Positions 37,105-48,508 of a DNA stretch of 64,000 nucleotides are shown piece after piece. A program made the position numbers and the translations under genes. This stretch comes from an uncultured Pelagibacteraceae bacterium (GTDB lineage Bacteria > Pseudomonadota > Alphaproteobacteria > Pelagibacterales > Pelagibacteraceae), in the NCBI GenBank assembly GCA_902573465.1, contig CACGJX010000002.1, positions 1 through 64,000 of the forward strand, in the 5' to 3' direction. A model generated the notes under the pieces. It was not told the DNA's origin, did no database searches, and worked only from the letters and a program-made list of their open reading frames with translations. Within the stretch, counting starts at the first letter, position 1. Each line of letters starts with the position of its first letter.

Positions 37105-37539
37105 ATGAACACTTACTTACTTTTTAAATCGTTGCATTTAATATCTGTAATTTCCTGGATGGCAGGATTGTTGTATCTTCCAAGAATTTTTGTTTACCAT
37201 TCTCAAAATAATACTAAGCCAATTATATCAGATGTATTTAAGGTTATGGAAAGAAAACTATTTTTTTATATCATGACACCAGCAATGATATTATCTTGGC
37301 TATTTGGCCTATTACTCATACATGAGGTAGGATTTGAAAAACTTGGACAGACTTGGATGATTTTAAAGTTATTGTTTGTAGTAATACTGACTATTTATCA
37401 CTTTTATCTTGGTAGAATTTTAGGACAGTTTAAATTAGACCTAAATACACATTCGCATAAATTTTATCGATTTATAAATGAAATACCTACATTATTGCTT
37501 ATTTTAATCATATTTGTTGTGATTTTTAAGCCTATCTAG
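37105..37539 (+). CDS. hemJ: HemJ-type protoporphyrinogen oxidase
   Basis: 144 residues with four membrane helices. LFKSLHLISVISWMAGLLYLPRIFVYH carries the conserved His and Trp of HemJ (UPF0093), and a Lys-rich helix end follows. Oxidises protoporphyrinogen IX, directly upstream in the pathway of ferrochelatase. Position between hemH and rho is conserved in alphaproteobacteria. Confidence 0.9.
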   Translation: MNTYLLFKSLHLISVISWMAGLLYLPRIFVYHSQNNTKPIISDVFKVMERKLFFYIMTPAMILSWLFGLLLIHEVGFEKLGQTWMILKLLFVVILTIYHFYLGRILGQFKLDLNTHSHKFYRFINEIPTLLLILIIFVVIFKPI

Positions 37540-37603
37540 GGTTGAATATTTGCTAATAGTATATATATTTAATCTATTATTAAGTCCTTAATAATTTTTA
37601 ATC

Positions 37604-38872
37604 ATGAACATACAAGAACTAAAACTCAAATCATCTGAACAACTTATTACACAAGCAGAAGAACTTGGTATTGAGAATGCAAGCACATTAAGAAAACAAG
37701 AAATTCTATTTGCGATTCTTAAAAAGGTTGCTGAAAAAGAGGAAATAACAGGGGCTGGTGTTTTACAATTGCTACAGGATGGTTTTGGTTTTTTAAGAGC
37801 AATGGAGTCAAATTATCTTCCTGGTCCTGACGATATTTATGTCAGTCCAAGTCAAATAAGAAAATTCGGTTTGAGAACTGGGGATACGGTTGAGGGCCCC
37901 GTTAGAGCTCCAAAAGAAGGTGAAAGATACTTTGCTTTATTACAAGTTAGTAAAATAAATTTTGAGGAACCTGATAAATCTAGACACAAAATAGCGTTTG
38001 ATAACTTAACTCCTTTATATCCAGATAAACAACTAGTTATGGAAGTTGAGGCCACGAAACCAGATAAAAAACAAGATTTAACCCCTAGATTAATCGACCT
38101 AGTAAGTCCAATTGGGAAGGGACAAAGGTCGATCATTATTTCACCCCCTAAGGCGGGCAAAACAATGATTTTACAAAGTATAGCAAACTCAATTGCTAAA
38201 AATTATCCAGAGTGCTATTTAATTGTATTGCTTATTGATGAGCGACCAGAGGAAGTTACAGATATGCAAAGGACTGTAAAAGGTGAGGTAATAAGCTCTA
38301 CTTTTGATGAACCGGCACAAAGACACGTTGCAGTGGCAGAGATGGTTATCGAAAAAGCAAAAAGACTCACTGAACATAAAAAAGATGTTGTAATTCTCTT
38401 GGACTCAATAACCCGCTTGGGAAGAGCTTACAATGCTGTAATTCCTAGTTCTGGAAAGGTTTTAACCGGGGGTGTTGATGCGAATGCACTTCAACGACCA
38501 AAAAGATTTTTTGGTGCTGCAAGAAATATTGAAGAAGGGGGATCTTTGACAATTATCTCCACAGCATTGATTGATACTGGCAGTAGAATGGATGAGGTAA
38601 TTTTCGAAGAATTTAAAGGAACCGGTAATAGCGAAACAGTTCTTGATAGGAAAATTGCTGATAAAAGAATATATCCAGCTATAGATATAACTAAATCAGG
38701 AACAAGAAGAGAAGAATTGCTGTTTGATAAAAATGATCTGCAAAAAATGAATGTTCTAAGAAGAATCATAGCCCCGATGGGTACTATGGATGCAATCGAA
38801 TTTATAAGTTCGAAATTAAAGGATACAAAAAATAATTCAGACTTCTTTAATTCGATGAATAAACCTACTTAA
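37604..38872 (+). CDS. rho: Transcription terminator Rho
   Basis: 422 residues, hexameric RNA-dependent ATPase. An N-terminal RNA-binding domain ([23 protein letters not shown]) is followed by P-loop [15 protein letters not shown], Walker [17 protein letters not shown] and the Q/R-loop regions. Note that the window has few intrinsic terminators and many convergent overlaps, so Rho is likely central to ending transcripts here (inference). Confidence 0.97.
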   Translation: MNIQELKLKSSEQLITQAEELGIENASTLRKQEILFAILKKVAEKEEITGAGVLQLLQDGFGFLRAMESNYLPGPDDIYVSPSQIRKFGLRTGDTVEGPVRAPKEGERYFALLQVSKINFEEPDKSRHKIAFDNLTPLYPDKQLVMEVEATKPDKKQDLTPRLIDLVSPIGKGQRSIIISPPKAGKTMILQSIANSIAKNYPECYLIVLLIDERPEEVTDMQRTVKGEVISSTFDEPAQRHVAVAEMVIEKAKRLTEHKKDVVILLDSITRLGRAYNAVIPSSGKVLTGGVDANALQRPKRFFGAARNIEEGGSLTIISTALIDTGSRMDEVIFEEFKGTGNSETVLDRKIADKRIYPAIDITKSGTRREELLFDKNDLQKMNVLRRIIAPMGTMDAIEFISSKLKDTKNNSDFFNSMNKPT

Positions 38873-38913
38873 TTTATTTTTCATTATTTTTGAATTAAAG
38901 TTATACTGATTTA

Positions 38914-40245
38914 ATGACAATTTACGCCTTATCGTCTGGCCCAGGTGTGTCTGGGGTGGCTGTTATAAGAATTTCAGGTCCTGAGACTGCGAAAGCAATC
39001 AAAAAACTTACAAATAAAGAAATTCCAAAGCCAAGAGTGGCAACCCTTCGAAAAATAAACAATACCAACACTTCTGAGCTTATTGATGAAGGTATAATAA
39101 TATGGTTTCCAGGCCCTGAGAGCTACACAGGAGAGGATATGGCGGAAATCCATGTACATGGTGGGAAAGCAGTAGTTATCTCTGTTCAAAATGAAATTTC
39201 AAAAATTGAAAATTGTAGATTAGCAGAGGCAGGGGAATTTACAAAGCTGGCTTTTCAAAATGGTAAAATAAATTTACTAAAAGCAGAAAGTATAGCTGAT
39301 TTAATTTCAGCAGAAACTGAAATTCAGAGATTGCAAGCTGTAAAAATGATGAAAGGAAAATCTTCAGAAAAATTTAATGAATTGAGAGAAAAATTGTTGA
39401 AAATTTTGTCGTTTGTTGAGGCAAAAATAGATTTTCCAGAGGAGGATTTGCCAGAAGAAAATTTAAAAAAGATAAAAGAGGATTCATCGAACGTCTTAAA
39501 TGAGATTAAAAAAATTTTAAATGATCAAAAAGTTGGTGAGATAATTCGAGAAGGTTTTAAAATTGCAATTGTAGGTCCAACTAATGCCGGTAAGTCTAGT
39601 CTATTAAATAATTTATCAAACAGGGAAGTTGCTATAGTCTCAGAAATTGCTGGTACCACAAGAGACGTTGTTGAAACACATTTAAACATAGATGGTTATC
39701 CAGTTATAATTTCAGATACAGCGGGCATAAGAGATTCTAAGGATGAAATCGAAAAAAAAGGAATAAAATTATCATTAAAAAAAGCTGAAAATGCTGATCT
39801 AAAACTTGTAGTGGTAGATGCTAAAAGTATTGATTTAAGCGGATTTTTGAATGATTTATTAAAAAAAAACGCAATTTTAGTTATTAACAAATCTGATCTC
39901 TTGAAAGAAAAATTAGATCCTGAAATTTCAAAATTTAATCATGTTTTAATTTCACTCAAAGACAACCTTAATATAGATAAATTAATTTTAAAAATAAAAA
40001 GTAATTTAGAAAATAAATTTATATCTGAAGAAGATATCTTAATTACAAGGGAAAGGCACAGACAACACTTGCTACAGTGTGTTGATCACTTGAATAATTT
40101 TTCAGATAAAAATGATAAAAAGGATTTTGACAAAGGAGCTGAGGATCTAAGGTTAGCTACAAGACAATTAGGCATGATTGTCGGCAAAGTCGATGTAGAA
40201 GAGATATTAGGCAGCATTTTCAACGATTTCTGTATCGGAAAGTAA
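38914..40245 (+). CDS. mnmE: tRNA modification GTPase MnmE
   Basis: 443 residues. N-terminal formyl-THF-binding domain (TIYALSSGPGVSGVAVIRISG), G domain with P-loop GPTNAGKSS (221-229), G2-G3 GTTRDVVE and DTAGIRDS, G4 NKSD, and the C-terminal CIGK with the catalytic Cys. With MnmG it installs the cmnm5 group on U34 of tRNAs. Confidence 0.97.
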   Translation: MTIYALSSGPGVSGVAVIRISGPETAKAIKKLTNKEIPKPRVATLRKINNTNTSELIDEGIIIWFPGPESYTGEDMAEIHVHGGKAVVISVQNEISKIENCRLAEAGEFTKLAFQNGKINLLKAESIADLISAETEIQRLQAVKMMKGKSSEKFNELREKLLKILSFVEAKIDFPEEDLPEENLKKIKEDSSNVLNEIKKILNDQKVGEIIREGFKIAIVGPTNAGKSSLLNNLSNREVAIVSEIAGTTRDVVETHLNIDGYPVIISDTAGIRDSKDEIEKKGIKLSLKKAENADLKLVVVDAKSIDLSGFLNDLLKKNAILVINKSDLLKEKLDPEISKFNHVLISLKDNLNIDKLILKIKSNLENKFISEEDILITRERHRQHLLQCVDHLNNFSDKNDKKDFDKGAEDLRLATRQLGMIVGKVDVEEILGSIFNDFCIGK

Positions 40246-40360
40246 TAGCTGTTTTAAGGGGTTTTTTTGATGTTTTTACTGATTTTTGTTGATAAATAAC
40301 ACTTTTTTCAGAAAAAAACAGAAATCTTGTAAATATTGTAATCGAATATAAATTTAATTA

Positions 40361-42232
40361 ATGAAAAAAGATTTGCAATTTGATGTAGTTGTCATTGGCG
40401 GTGGTCATGCTGGGTGTGAAGCTGCAGCAGCCTCAGCAAGACTTGGTGTAAATACCGCTTTGTTTACACATAACAAAAATACAATAGGAGAAATGTCATG
40501 CAATCCAGCTATAGGTGGTTTAGGCAAAGGTCACCTAGTTAGAGAAATTGATGCTTTAGATGGCGTTATGGGAGAGGTAGCAGATAAGTCTGGAATACAA
40601 TTTAGATTATTAAATAGAAGTAGAGGACCTGCAGTTAGAGGACCCCGAACTCAGTCTGACAGATCATTATATCGTAAATATATGCAAGAAAAACTTGTAA
40701 ACTACTGTAATTTAAGCATTTTTTCAGACCCTGTAATAAAGTTTATTTTTGAAAATAATCAAATAAGTGGGTTTATAACACATAAAGGTAACAAAGTGAG
40801 TTGTAACAAGTTAATCTTAACAACAGGCACTTTTTTGAATGGTTTGATACATATAGGTGATGAAAGAACTCCCGCTGGACGATTTAATGAAAAACCGAGT
40901 ACAGGTTTAAGTGAACAATTAGAAAAGTATAATTTCAAAATTGGAAGATTAAAAACAGGCACACCTCCTAGATTAGATTCTAGAACAATTAATTTTGAAA
41001 ATCTGGAAAAACAGTTTGCCGATGAAGATCCATATTTTTTTTCTTTTCTTACCAAAAAAAATTTAAACAAGCAGGTTTCTTGTTCGATGACTTATACTAA
41101 CGAGAGAGTTCATAAAATAATAGAAAAAAATTTATCTAAAAGTGCAATGTATTCCGGAAGCATACAAGGTGTTGGTCCTAGATATTGTCCCTCTATTGAG
41201 GACAAAATAGTAAAATTTTCTGACAAGACAAGACATCAAATATTTCTTGAGCCCGAGGGTCTGAATGATCATACTATTTACCCTAATGGCATATCTACAT
41301 CTCTACCTGAGGTTGTGCAATATGAAATACTCAACAATATCAATGGTTTAGAGAATGTAAAAGTAATTAGACCAGGATATGCTATTGAATATGATTATAT
41401 TGATCCGAGAGAGCTCTTTTTAACATTGGAGACAAAAAAAATAAAAAATCTTTATCTCGCTGGTCAAATAAATGGAACTACAGGTTATGAAGAAGCAGCT
41501 GCTCAAGGCCTTATAGCGGGAATTAATGCTGCTTTATCTTTAAAGAACATGGAACCTTTTATTTTAGATAGATCAGACGCATACATTGGCGTTATGATAG
41601 ATGACTTAGTCACTAAAGGCGTTGCTGAGCCTTATAGAATGTTCACATCTCGAGCAGAATATAGACTAAGTCTTAGGTCAGATAATGCAGACTTAAGGCT
41701 TACTCATAAAGGAATTAAAATTGGTTTAATAGCAAAAAATAGAAAACAACTATTTGAAGACAAATTTAATAAATTAAGCAAAATATCTCTTCAAATGTCT
41801 AATTTAAACATTTCACCTTCCAAAGCAGATAAATTTGGAATAAAAATAGCGAAAGACGGTGTTTTTAGATCCGCAGAGGAAATTCTTACCCAAAAAAGTG
41901 TTGATATGACAAAAATAAGGAATATTTGGCCTGAAATTGCTGATTATGGAAACGAAATTGATGAGCAGATTGAGATTAACTCTCATTACAGAGGATATTT
42001 AAAGAAACAAAAGGCCGATATTTTAGCTTTTAAACGAGATGAGAATTTAACAATACCAGATAATATTGATTATGATCAATTTTCAGGCCTTTCTAATGAA
42101 GTAAAAGCTAAATTTAAGCAAATAAAGCCTAAAACCATGGGTCAGGCCTTAAGAATCGATGGAATCACTCCTGCAGCCGTATATATTTTGTTGTCACACG
42201 TCAAAAGAAAGTCTATTAAGCATATAGCTTAA
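40361..42232 (+). CDS. mnmG: tRNA U34 carboxymethylaminomethyl enzyme MnmG
   Basis: 623 residues, FAD enzyme and partner of MnmE. FAD loop [20 protein letters not shown] at the N-terminus, [34 protein letters not shown] and the C-terminal [19 protein letters not shown]. Its stop overlaps the rsmG ATG by one base. A 115-base spacer separates it from mnmE and may hold its own promoter. Confidence 0.97.
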   Translation: MKKDLQFDVVVIGGGHAGCEAAAASARLGVNTALFTHNKNTIGEMSCNPAIGGLGKGHLVREIDALDGVMGEVADKSGIQFRLLNRSRGPAVRGPRTQSDRSLYRKYMQEKLVNYCNLSIFSDPVIKFIFENNQISGFITHKGNKVSCNKLILTTGTFLNGLIHIGDERTPAGRFNEKPSTGLSEQLEKYNFKIGRLKTGTPPRLDSRTINFENLEKQFADEDPYFFSFLTKKNLNKQVSCSMTYTNERVHKIIEKNLSKSAMYSGSIQGVGPRYCPSIEDKIVKFSDKTRHQIFLEPEGLNDHTIYPNGISTSLPEVVQYEILNNINGLENVKVIRPGYAIEYDYIDPRELFLTLETKKIKNLYLAGQINGTTGYEEAAAQGLIAGINAALSLKNMEPFILDRSDAYIGVMIDDLVTKGVAEPYRMFTSRAEYRLSLRSDNADLRLTHKGIKIGLIAKNRKQLFEDKFNKLSKISLQMSNLNISPSKADKFGIKIAKDGVFRSAEEILTQKSVDMTKIRNIWPEIADYGNEIDEQIEINSHYRGYLKKQKADILAFKRDENLTIPDNIDYDQFSGLSNEVKAKFKQIKPKTMGQALRIDGITPAAVYILLSHVKRKSIKHIA

Positions 42233-42879
42233 TGGATAACTTAATTTTAAATTTTTATTCCAAAATCTCTAATTTGAATGTTTCACGTGAAACTTGTAAT
42301 GAGCTCGAGAGCTTAATTACGATGATACAGGAAAAAAATCAGAAAATTAACATTATAAGTAAAAAAATGTATGAAAAACAGGCTATAAGAGAGCGTCATA
42401 TTATAGATTCAGCGCAAATTGTTGATTTTGTTGATTTAAATTGCAATACAACCTCTGATTTAGGTACAGGGGGTGGAATGCCTGGATTAATAGTGGCTAT
42501 AGTGATGAAAAAAATTAAAAATAACATGAAAGTTAACCTTTATGAAAAAAGCTACCACAAATGTGTTTTCCTGCGAGAAGTTTCAAAAAAATTAAATTTA
42601 AATACAGAAATAATTCAGAAAGATATTTTTTCACTTAAAAATATTGAAACAGGAACAATAATGTCCAGGGCATTTAAGCCAATGCCTGTGATCTTAAACT
42701 TGGTTAATGAAAATTTTAAAAAATATAAAAATATTATTTTTTTTATGGGAAGTAGTGGAAGAAAAATTTTTAATGAAACACTTCAAGAGTGGGATTTAGA
42801 TTATGAAGAAAAAAAAAGCTTAACAAGTAACGACTCATTTATATTAAACATCAAAAAAATTAAAAAAAAGATTTCATGA
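42232..42879 (+). CDS. rsmG: 16S rRNA G527 N7-methyltransferase
   Basis: 215 residues. SAM-binding LGTGGGMPGLIVAIV, RERHIIDSAQI and a C-terminal Rossmann fold. The N-terminal segment NVSRETCNE is encoded by a perfect parS palindrome (42280-42293), so this stretch of the protein is constrained by two functions. Overlaps parA by 4 bases. Confidence 0.95.
   Translation: MDNLILNFYSKISNLNVSRETCNELESLITMIQEKNQKINIISKKMYEKQAIRERHIIDSAQIVDFVDLNCNTTSDLGTGGGMPGLIVAIVMKKIKNNMKVNLYEKSYHKCVFLREVSKKLNLNTEIIQKDIFSLKNIETGTIMSRAFKPMPVILNLVNENFKKYKNIIFFMGSSGRKIFNETLQEWDLDYEEKKSLTSNDSFILNIKKIKKKIS
42279..42294. promoter_or_regulatory. parS: parS centromere site (ParB/CTP clamp loading)
   Basis: TGTTTCACGTGAAACT contains a perfect 14-base palindrome, GTTTCACGTGAAAC (42280-42293), identical to the core of the widely conserved parS sequence. 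It lies within rsmG, about 600 bases before parA. It nucleates ParB, which partners ParA to segregate the origin region. It is the only copy I found in the window. Confidence 0.92.
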
Positions 42880-43670
42880 AAATAATTTCAATTATAAATC
42901 AAAAGGGTGGAGTTGGAAAAACAACCACTGTAATTAATTTAGCATCAGCGTTATCTCAACTTGGAAAAAAAATTCTAGTAATAGATCTAGATCCTCAAGG
43001 GAATGCTACTACAGGACTGGGATTATCCAATACCTCTCAATCTGACCAGACAATTTATGGAATTCTTAATGGCACTATGTCAATTTCAAACGTAATTAAA
43101 AAAACTGATTTTCAAAATCTTGATTTAATATCATCCAATGTAGATTTGTCTGGATTGGAGGTTGAGACCGCTGGTGATAGTGATAGAGCCTTTATTTTAA
43201 AAGCCAAATTAACCGCGTATTTAAATGATTCTAGAGGATTATATGATTATATTCTCATAGATTGCCCTCCTTCTTTGAGTCTTCTAACTGTAATGGCTTT
43301 GGTATCATCTAACTCGCTGCTTGTACCATTACAAACAGAATTTTTTGCTTTAGAAGGACTTACACAACTTATGAAGACTATCGAGAGGATCAAAACTAAC
43401 TTAAATCCTGAATTGGAGATTCAAGGGATACTTTTAACTATGTATGATCGAAGAAATAAACTTTCGTCACAAGTTGAACAAGAAGCGAGAGATTATTTCA
43501 AAGATAAAGTTTACCAAACGGTGATACCTCGAAATGTAAGATTATCAGAAGCGCCATCTCATGGTATTCCAGTATTGATTTATGACAAGAATTGTCCAGG
43601 AAGTAAGTCATACTATAGTTTTACAGATGAGTTCATGGCACAAGAAAATAACGTTGGGAGTGCCGCATAA
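42876..43670 (+). CDS. parA: Chromosome-partitioning ATPase ParA
   Basis: 264 residues. Deviant Walker A QKGGVGKTT (9-17) with the signature Lys, DLDPQGNATTGLG, and DYILIDCPPSLSLLTVMAL. The short chromosomal ParA type with no N-terminal HTH. Stop and parB start overlap by one base. Confidence 0.96.
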   Translation: MKIISIINQKGGVGKTTTVINLASALSQLGKKILVIDLDPQGNATTGLGLSNTSQSDQTIYGILNGTMSISNVIKKTDFQNLDLISSNVDLSGLEVETAGDSDRAFILKAKLTAYLNDSRGLYDYILIDCPPSLSLLTVMALVSSNSLLVPLQTEFFALEGLTQLMKTIERIKTNLNPELEIQGILLTMYDRRNKLSSQVEQEARDYFKDKVYQTVIPRNVRLSEAPSHGIPVLIYDKNCPGSKSYYSFTDEFMAQENNVGSAA

Positions 43671-44512
43671 TGAATAAAATTAAAAAAGGGTTAGGTAGAG
43701 GTTTATCTTCTTTAATAGGTGAAACCAAAGTTGAGAATAAAACAAATAATTTAAGTTTAGCCGAAATAGTTCCAAACAAATATCAACCAAGAAAAAATTT
43801 TGATGAAGAAAACTTAAATGATTTAGTTAATTCAATAAAAGAACGGGGCGTTATTCAGCCAATTATAGTAAGAAAATCTAATACTAATAATTCTAAATAT
43901 GAGATTATTGCTGGAGAAAGAAGATGGTTGGCGGCACAAAAAGCAGGACTTCATGAAATTCCTGTAGTTGTTACAGACGCTGATGATCTTAAATCTTTAG
44001 AATTTGCAATTGTTGAAAATGTTCAGAGACACGATTTAAATCCTTTAGAGGAAGCACAAGGCTATAAAAGATTGATAGATGAATTTTCATATGATCAAGA
44101 AAAAGTATCAAAATTTATAGGTAAGAGCAGAAGCTATATTTCTAACTCATTAAGATTACTTAATTTGCCCAAAGAAGTTCTTGATTTTGTAGAACAAAAA
44201 AAAATCACGGCTGGTCATGCAAAGATATTAGTAGGACTAGAAAATGCTACTTTTTTAGCAAATAAGTTTATTGAAAAAAAATTATCTGTCAGACAAGCAG
44301 AAAATTTAGTTAAAATATTTAGAAAATCAAAAAGAAATACTTCCAGTAAAGTCGACTCAAACATCCGAGATTTAGAAAACTCTATATCTGAAAAAATTGG
44401 ACTCAGTGTTTCTATTAAAAATAATAAAAACAATAAAGGCACAATATCATTTTTTTACAAAGAGCTTGATCAATTAAACAAGATAATTGATATAATTAAA
44501 TCTGGATATTAG
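43670..44512 (+). CDS. parB: ParB/Spo0J partition CTPase
   Basis: 280 residues. An N-terminal ParA-interaction stretch (KKGLGRGLSSLIGE) leads to the CTP-binding ParB/Srx domain with GERRWLAAQKAG and ENVQRHDLNPLEEAQGY. An HTH region (KFIGKSRSYISNSLRLLNLP) binds parS, and a C-terminal dimer domain closes the chain. Converges with holA with a 17-base overlap. Confidence 0.96.
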   Translation: MNKIKKGLGRGLSSLIGETKVENKTNNLSLAEIVPNKYQPRKNFDEENLNDLVNSIKERGVIQPIIVRKSNTNNSKYEIIAGERRWLAAQKAGLHEIPVVVTDADDLKSLEFAIVENVQRHDLNPLEEAQGYKRLIDEFSYDQEKVSKFIGKSRSYISNSLRLLNLPKEVLDFVEQKKITAGHAKILVGLENATFLANKFIEKKLSVRQAENLVKIFRKSKRNTSSKVDSNIRDLENSISEKIGLSVSIKNNKNNKGTISFFYKELDQLNKIIDIIKSGY

Positions 44513-45494
44513 TATTTTCAACTTTATCTAAAATCATATTATTTATGATTTGATTAGAAATCTGAGGATTTTTTTTAATTAAACTCTCTGTACTGTTTAG
44601 ATCTACAATAAAATTTTCAATATCCTTCAATTCCCATATTTTGATTTGTTGCTTGATTATATTTTTATCTTTCCAGAATATTGGAGGCTTAAATGAATTA
44701 ATTACTTGATCAACATTATTATTTTCTTTTAAATTTAGTCTTAACTTTCTTAGTCTTTTTAACTTATTTAAAAAGGTTCTTAAAATTAAAATATTATCCT
44801 CACTAGATGGGATATTTTCATTAAGAATATTGAGAGTTCTTTTTTTATTTTTGCTTAGACAATTATCTACTAACTCTCCAGCACTGTAATTTTCACTCAA
44901 GTTTGTTAATTTTAAAATATCTTCTAATTCTATTTTTTTATTGTTTTGACTTAGATTAATAATTTTTTGTAATTCATTTTTAAGATTAATTCTTTCTCCT
45001 TGTGATCTATCAACGATTAAATTTATGTTCTCAGAAGATAAATTAATCTTATTTTCAAACAAAATTTTCTTTGCGATAGATAAAAGAGTTTGTGGAGTAT
45101 CTTCGTAAAAAGGAACAATCAGAGCCATCTTTTCTTTTTCAAAATAATTCCTAAGTTTGGATTTCTTGTCCAATCTTTTTGCAATTAAAATAATAACCAC
45201 ATCATTTATGTCTGATTCAATTATTTCTTCTATTAAATTTAATATTTTGTCAGAGACATCAGATATTAAAATTAACTTCTCATTTTCAAAAAAGGACTTG
45301 GAATAAATATTTTCAAAAAATACTTGTTTATTTTCAATTATATCTTTTTCACTATATTTATAGGTGTTTTCTTTTGTAAATTTTGCAAAATTAGCTTGAA
45401 TTACATCCTGTTTTTGACCCTCGTTCTCACCATAGAACAAAAAATAATTAGTTTTATTTTTAAACTTTTCTATTTCAAAATATTTAGAGATCAT
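44496..45494 (-). CDS. holA: DNA polymerase III delta subunit
   Basis: 332 residues from MISKYFEIEKFKNKTNYFLFYG at 45494; a frame to 45518 adds eight residues inside lptE. HolA features: LFYGENEGQKQDVIQANF, SKSFFENEKLILISDV and a helical collar with DRSQGERINLKNELQKI. It opens the beta clamp. Family conservation is weak, so gene order (lptE-holA next to parB) supports the call. Confidence 0.88.
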   Translation of the reverse strand: MISKYFEIEKFKNKTNYFLFYGENEGQKQDVIQANFAKFTKENTYKYSEKDIIENKQVFFENIYSKSFFENEKLILISDVSDKILNLIEEIIESDINDVVIILIAKRLDKKSKLRNYFEKEKMALIVPFYEDTPQTLLSIAKKILFENKINLSSENINLIVDRSQGERINLKNELQKIINLSQNNKKIELEDILKLTNLSENYSAGELVDNCLSKNKKRTLNILNENIPSSEDNILILRTFLNKLKRLRKLRLNLKENNNVDQVINSFKPPIFWKDKNIIKQQIKIWELKDIENFIVDLNSTESLIKKNPQISNQIINNMILDKVENTNIQI

Positions 45495-45951
45495 TTTCGA
45501 TATTTTCAAAAAACACAATTATATCTTGCAGTATTTGCGATGTCATATTTTTTTCAAGATCACTCTTATATTGGTTTAGTTCAAATTTATTATCCATAGA
45601 ATTATATGTACTTACTTTAATAAATTTTCTTTTAATGTTTTTTGCATTTATTTGATCCTCTAGATTAATGTCGATTTGAATAATAAGATTATAACTTGAT
45701 GCATTTCCCTTTTTATCTTTGGTAATAATATCGTTTCTCTTTGTGATAACCAAATCTAGATCGAAAGCGTTGGTTGATTTTGATTTTTTAAATCTTTCAA
45801 TCCCATTTGTTAAATTTCTAGCTATCTTTTTGTCACCCGAAATTGTAATAGAATTTATTTTAAAATTAGAGGCCGGATTGTTTTCATATATTGGAGAGTA
45901 ACCACAACTTATTAAAAAAAGTAAGATTAAATAAAATCCAAAATTTTTCAT
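45484..45951 (-). CDS. lptE: LptE-like LPS-assembly lipoprotein
   Basis: 155 residues. Lipoprotein signal with lipobox LISCGYSPIYE, a typical LptE opening (CG[FY]xPxY). The remainder is poorly conserved. LptE plugs the LptD barrel that delivers LPS to the outer surface. Located between leuS and holA, as in many proteobacteria. Overlaps holA by 11 bases. Confidence 0.82.
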   Translation of the reverse strand: MKNFGFYLILLFLISCGYSPIYENNPASNFKINSITISGDKKIARNLTNGIERFKKSKSTNAFDLDLVITKRNDIITKDKKGNASSYNLIIQIDINLEDQINAKNIKRKFIKVSTYNSMDNKFELNQYKSDLEKNMTSQILQDIIVFFENIENDL

Positions 45952-45952
45952 A

Positions 45953-48496
45953 TTATTTAATAATAAAGTTTATTAATTTGTTTTCTACATATATTGTTTT
46001 AATAATTTCTTTATTTTCGATATATTTTAAAATTTGTTCATCTTTCTTAATATTTTTAATCAAAGTTTCTTTATCCATAGAGCTATCAAATGAAAAAACT
46101 TTTCTTTTTTTACCATTGACTTGTGTAACTATATTAAATGTATCCTGTTTTAAGTATTTATTATTTAATTCTGGCCAATTGATATTGTCTGTTGGTTGTT
46201 TTAATTTTTCAAGGCACTCATTTGAAAAATGAGGTACTATTGGATTAATAACTTTTAAAATATTTATGTAATTTTTATGAAAATTACTTCCCCAATTGTC
46301 TTTATTAGTCTGCTGGTTAAAATATGAGTATATCTTATGAATTGATGCAATAACAACATTAAAACCAAATCTGTCTAAGTCTTTATTTATCTTATCAATA
46401 ATTTGATTAGTAAATTTTTCTAAATTTTCATCAAACTTTTCAAATTTTTTTAAATTTAAACAAATTTTTTCATTTAGTGACCATAATTTTTGAAGAAATT
46501 TAAATGACGAAATTATACCTTTGTCAGACCATTGAATATCTTTTTCAGGTGGACTGTCAGACAAAATAAATAGTCTAACGGCGTCAGCGCCGTATATTTT
46601 AATAATTTTTTCAGGGTCAATAGTATTTTTTTTTGATTTTGACATTGACTCAGATGGACCAACAGTAACTTTAGATTTTGAATTTTTATTAAGGAAAAAA
46701 TTTTTTCCATCATTAGTAAAAACTTCATCAGGATAAACCCAATTATTTTTCTCATCTTTATAAGTTTGATGACAAACCATACCTTGAGTAAATAAACCTT
46801 GGAACGGTTCATTAAGTTTTACATCATCATTTTGTAAACTTATTGCTCTCATAAAAAAACGAGAGTAAAGAAGATGCAATATTGCATGTTCTACACCACC
46901 AATATACTGGTCAACAGGCATCCAATAATCAATATCATCTATTTCAAATGGATTAAGATCATTTTTAGCAGAACAAAATCTTAAAAAATACCACGAAGAG
47001 TCAACGAATGTATCTAGTGTATCAGTTTCCCTCTTACACTTTTTTCCATTTATTATTATCTCTTGCCATTTTTTTTGAAAATCAAGCGGATTCCCGTTTG
47101 TATTCAAGTTTATATTCTCTGGAAGTTTTACAGGTAAATCCTTTTCTGGTATTTTGACTACATTATTTTCATTATCGTAAGCTATAGGAATAGGACATCC
47201 CCAATATCTCTGACGAGATATCCCCCAATCCTTAAGTCTAAAATTTACTTTTTTTTTACCTAAATTTTTTTTCTCTAATATTTTTATTGCCTCATTTATT
47301 GATTGTTCAGGAGCAGATAAACCATTTAAGAATTCTGAATTTATGATTATACCTGGTCCCGGATATGCTTCTTTAGTTACTTCAAAATTTTTATCTACAT
47401 CTGCTGCAGGTCTAACGACTGTTTTTATTTCAAGATTGTATTTTTTTGCAAAATCAAAATCTCTTTGATCATGAGCTGGACATCCAAAAACTGCTCCAAA
47501 CCCGTAATCCATCAAAACAAAATTGGCAAAATATACAGGAACTCTTGAGTTTTTATTGAAAGGATTAACTGCAGTAAGTTCTGTTTTAAAACCAATTTTA
47601 ATTGCTTGAGCTATTGATTCTTCTGTTGTTCCAGTCTTAGAACATTCTTTTTTAAAATTAATAAATTCTTTGTTGTTTTCGTAGTTTTTAGACAAAGGAT
47701 GATCAACTGATAATGCTAAAAATGAAAAACCAAACAATGTATCTGGTCTTGTGGTGTAACATTTTATAGATTTAATGCTTTCTGAACCGTGAATTTCAAA
47801 ATCTATTTCACAACCAAATGATTTTCCAATCCAATTTTTTTGCATTATTTTTACTTTATCTGGCCATTGATCTAATAAATCTAAGTCATTTAAAAGATCA
47901 TTTGAAAATTTTGAAATTCGGAAAAACCACTGATTTAATTTCTTTCTCTCGACAACAGCACCTGATCTCCAACCCTTACCATCTATAACTTGTTCATTAG
48001 CTAGGACAGTCTTATCTATTGGATCCCAATTAACATAACTTTCTTTTCTATAAACAAGATCTTTATCGTATAGATCTAAAAATAACTTTTGTTGATGCTT
48101 GAAATAGCTTGGTGAACAAGTCGAAACTTCTCTATCCCAGTCAATTGATAGTCCCAATAACTTTAATTGAGCCTTCATTACTTTAATGTTTTCTTCAGTC
48201 CAATCTTTTGGGCTTAAATTGTTTTGTTTTGCTGCATTTTCTGCAGGCATCCCAAAAGAGTCCCAGCCCATTGGGTGAAGGACATTAAAACCTTTTAATG
48301 TTTTATATCTAGAGAGAACATCACCTATTGTGTAGTTTCTGACGTGACCCATATGTATTTTTCCTGATGGGTAAGGAAACATTTCTAAGCAATAAAATTT
48401 TTTCTTATCTTTATTTTTTTCTGATTTAAAAGTTTTATTATTTATCCAATATTTTTGCCATTTATCCTCAACTAACTTAAAATTATATCTTTCCAC
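45953..48496 (-). CDS. leuS: Leucyl-tRNA synthetase
   Basis: 847 residues, class I synthetase. HIGH-type motif [16 protein letters not shown], the editing domain with TTRPDTLFG, and the KMSKS-type [15 protein letters not shown]. Length is normal. One base upstream of the lptE start. Confidence 0.97.
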   Translation of the reverse strand: MERYNFKLVEDKWQKYWINNKTFKSEKNKDKKKFYCLEMFPYPSGKIHMGHVRNYTIGDVLSRYKTLKGFNVLHPMGWDSFGMPAENAAKQNNLSPKDWTEENIKVMKAQLKLLGLSIDWDREVSTCSPSYFKHQQKLFLDLYDKDLVYRKESYVNWDPIDKTVLANEQVIDGKGWRSGAVVERKKLNQWFFRISKFSNDLLNDLDLLDQWPDKVKIMQKNWIGKSFGCEIDFEIHGSESIKSIKCYTTRPDTLFGFSFLALSVDHPLSKNYENNKEFINFKKECSKTGTTEESIAQAIKIGFKTELTAVNPFNKNSRVPVYFANFVLMDYGFGAVFGCPAHDQRDFDFAKKYNLEIKTVVRPAADVDKNFEVTKEAYPGPGIIINSEFLNGLSAPEQSINEAIKILEKKNLGKKKVNFRLKDWGISRQRYWGCPIPIAYDNENNVVKIPEKDLPVKLPENINLNTNGNPLDFQKKWQEIIINGKKCKRETDTLDTFVDSSWYFLRFCSAKNDLNPFEIDDIDYWMPVDQYIGGVEHAILHLLYSRFFMRAISLQNDDVKLNEPFQGLFTQGMVCHQTYKDEKNNWVYPDEVFTNDGKNFFLNKNSKSKVTVGPSESMSKSKKNTIDPEKIIKIYGADAVRLFILSDSPPEKDIQWSDKGIISSFKFLQKLWSLNEKICLNLKKFEKFDENLEKFTNQIIDKINKDLDRFGFNVVIASIHKIYSYFNQQTNKDNWGSNFHKNYINILKVINPIVPHFSNECLEKLKQPTDNINWPELNNKYLKQDTFNIVTQVNGKKRKVFSFDSSMDKETLIKNIKKDEQILKYIENKEIIKTIYVENKLINFIIK

Positions 48497-48508
48497 AGCA
48501 ATATATTT

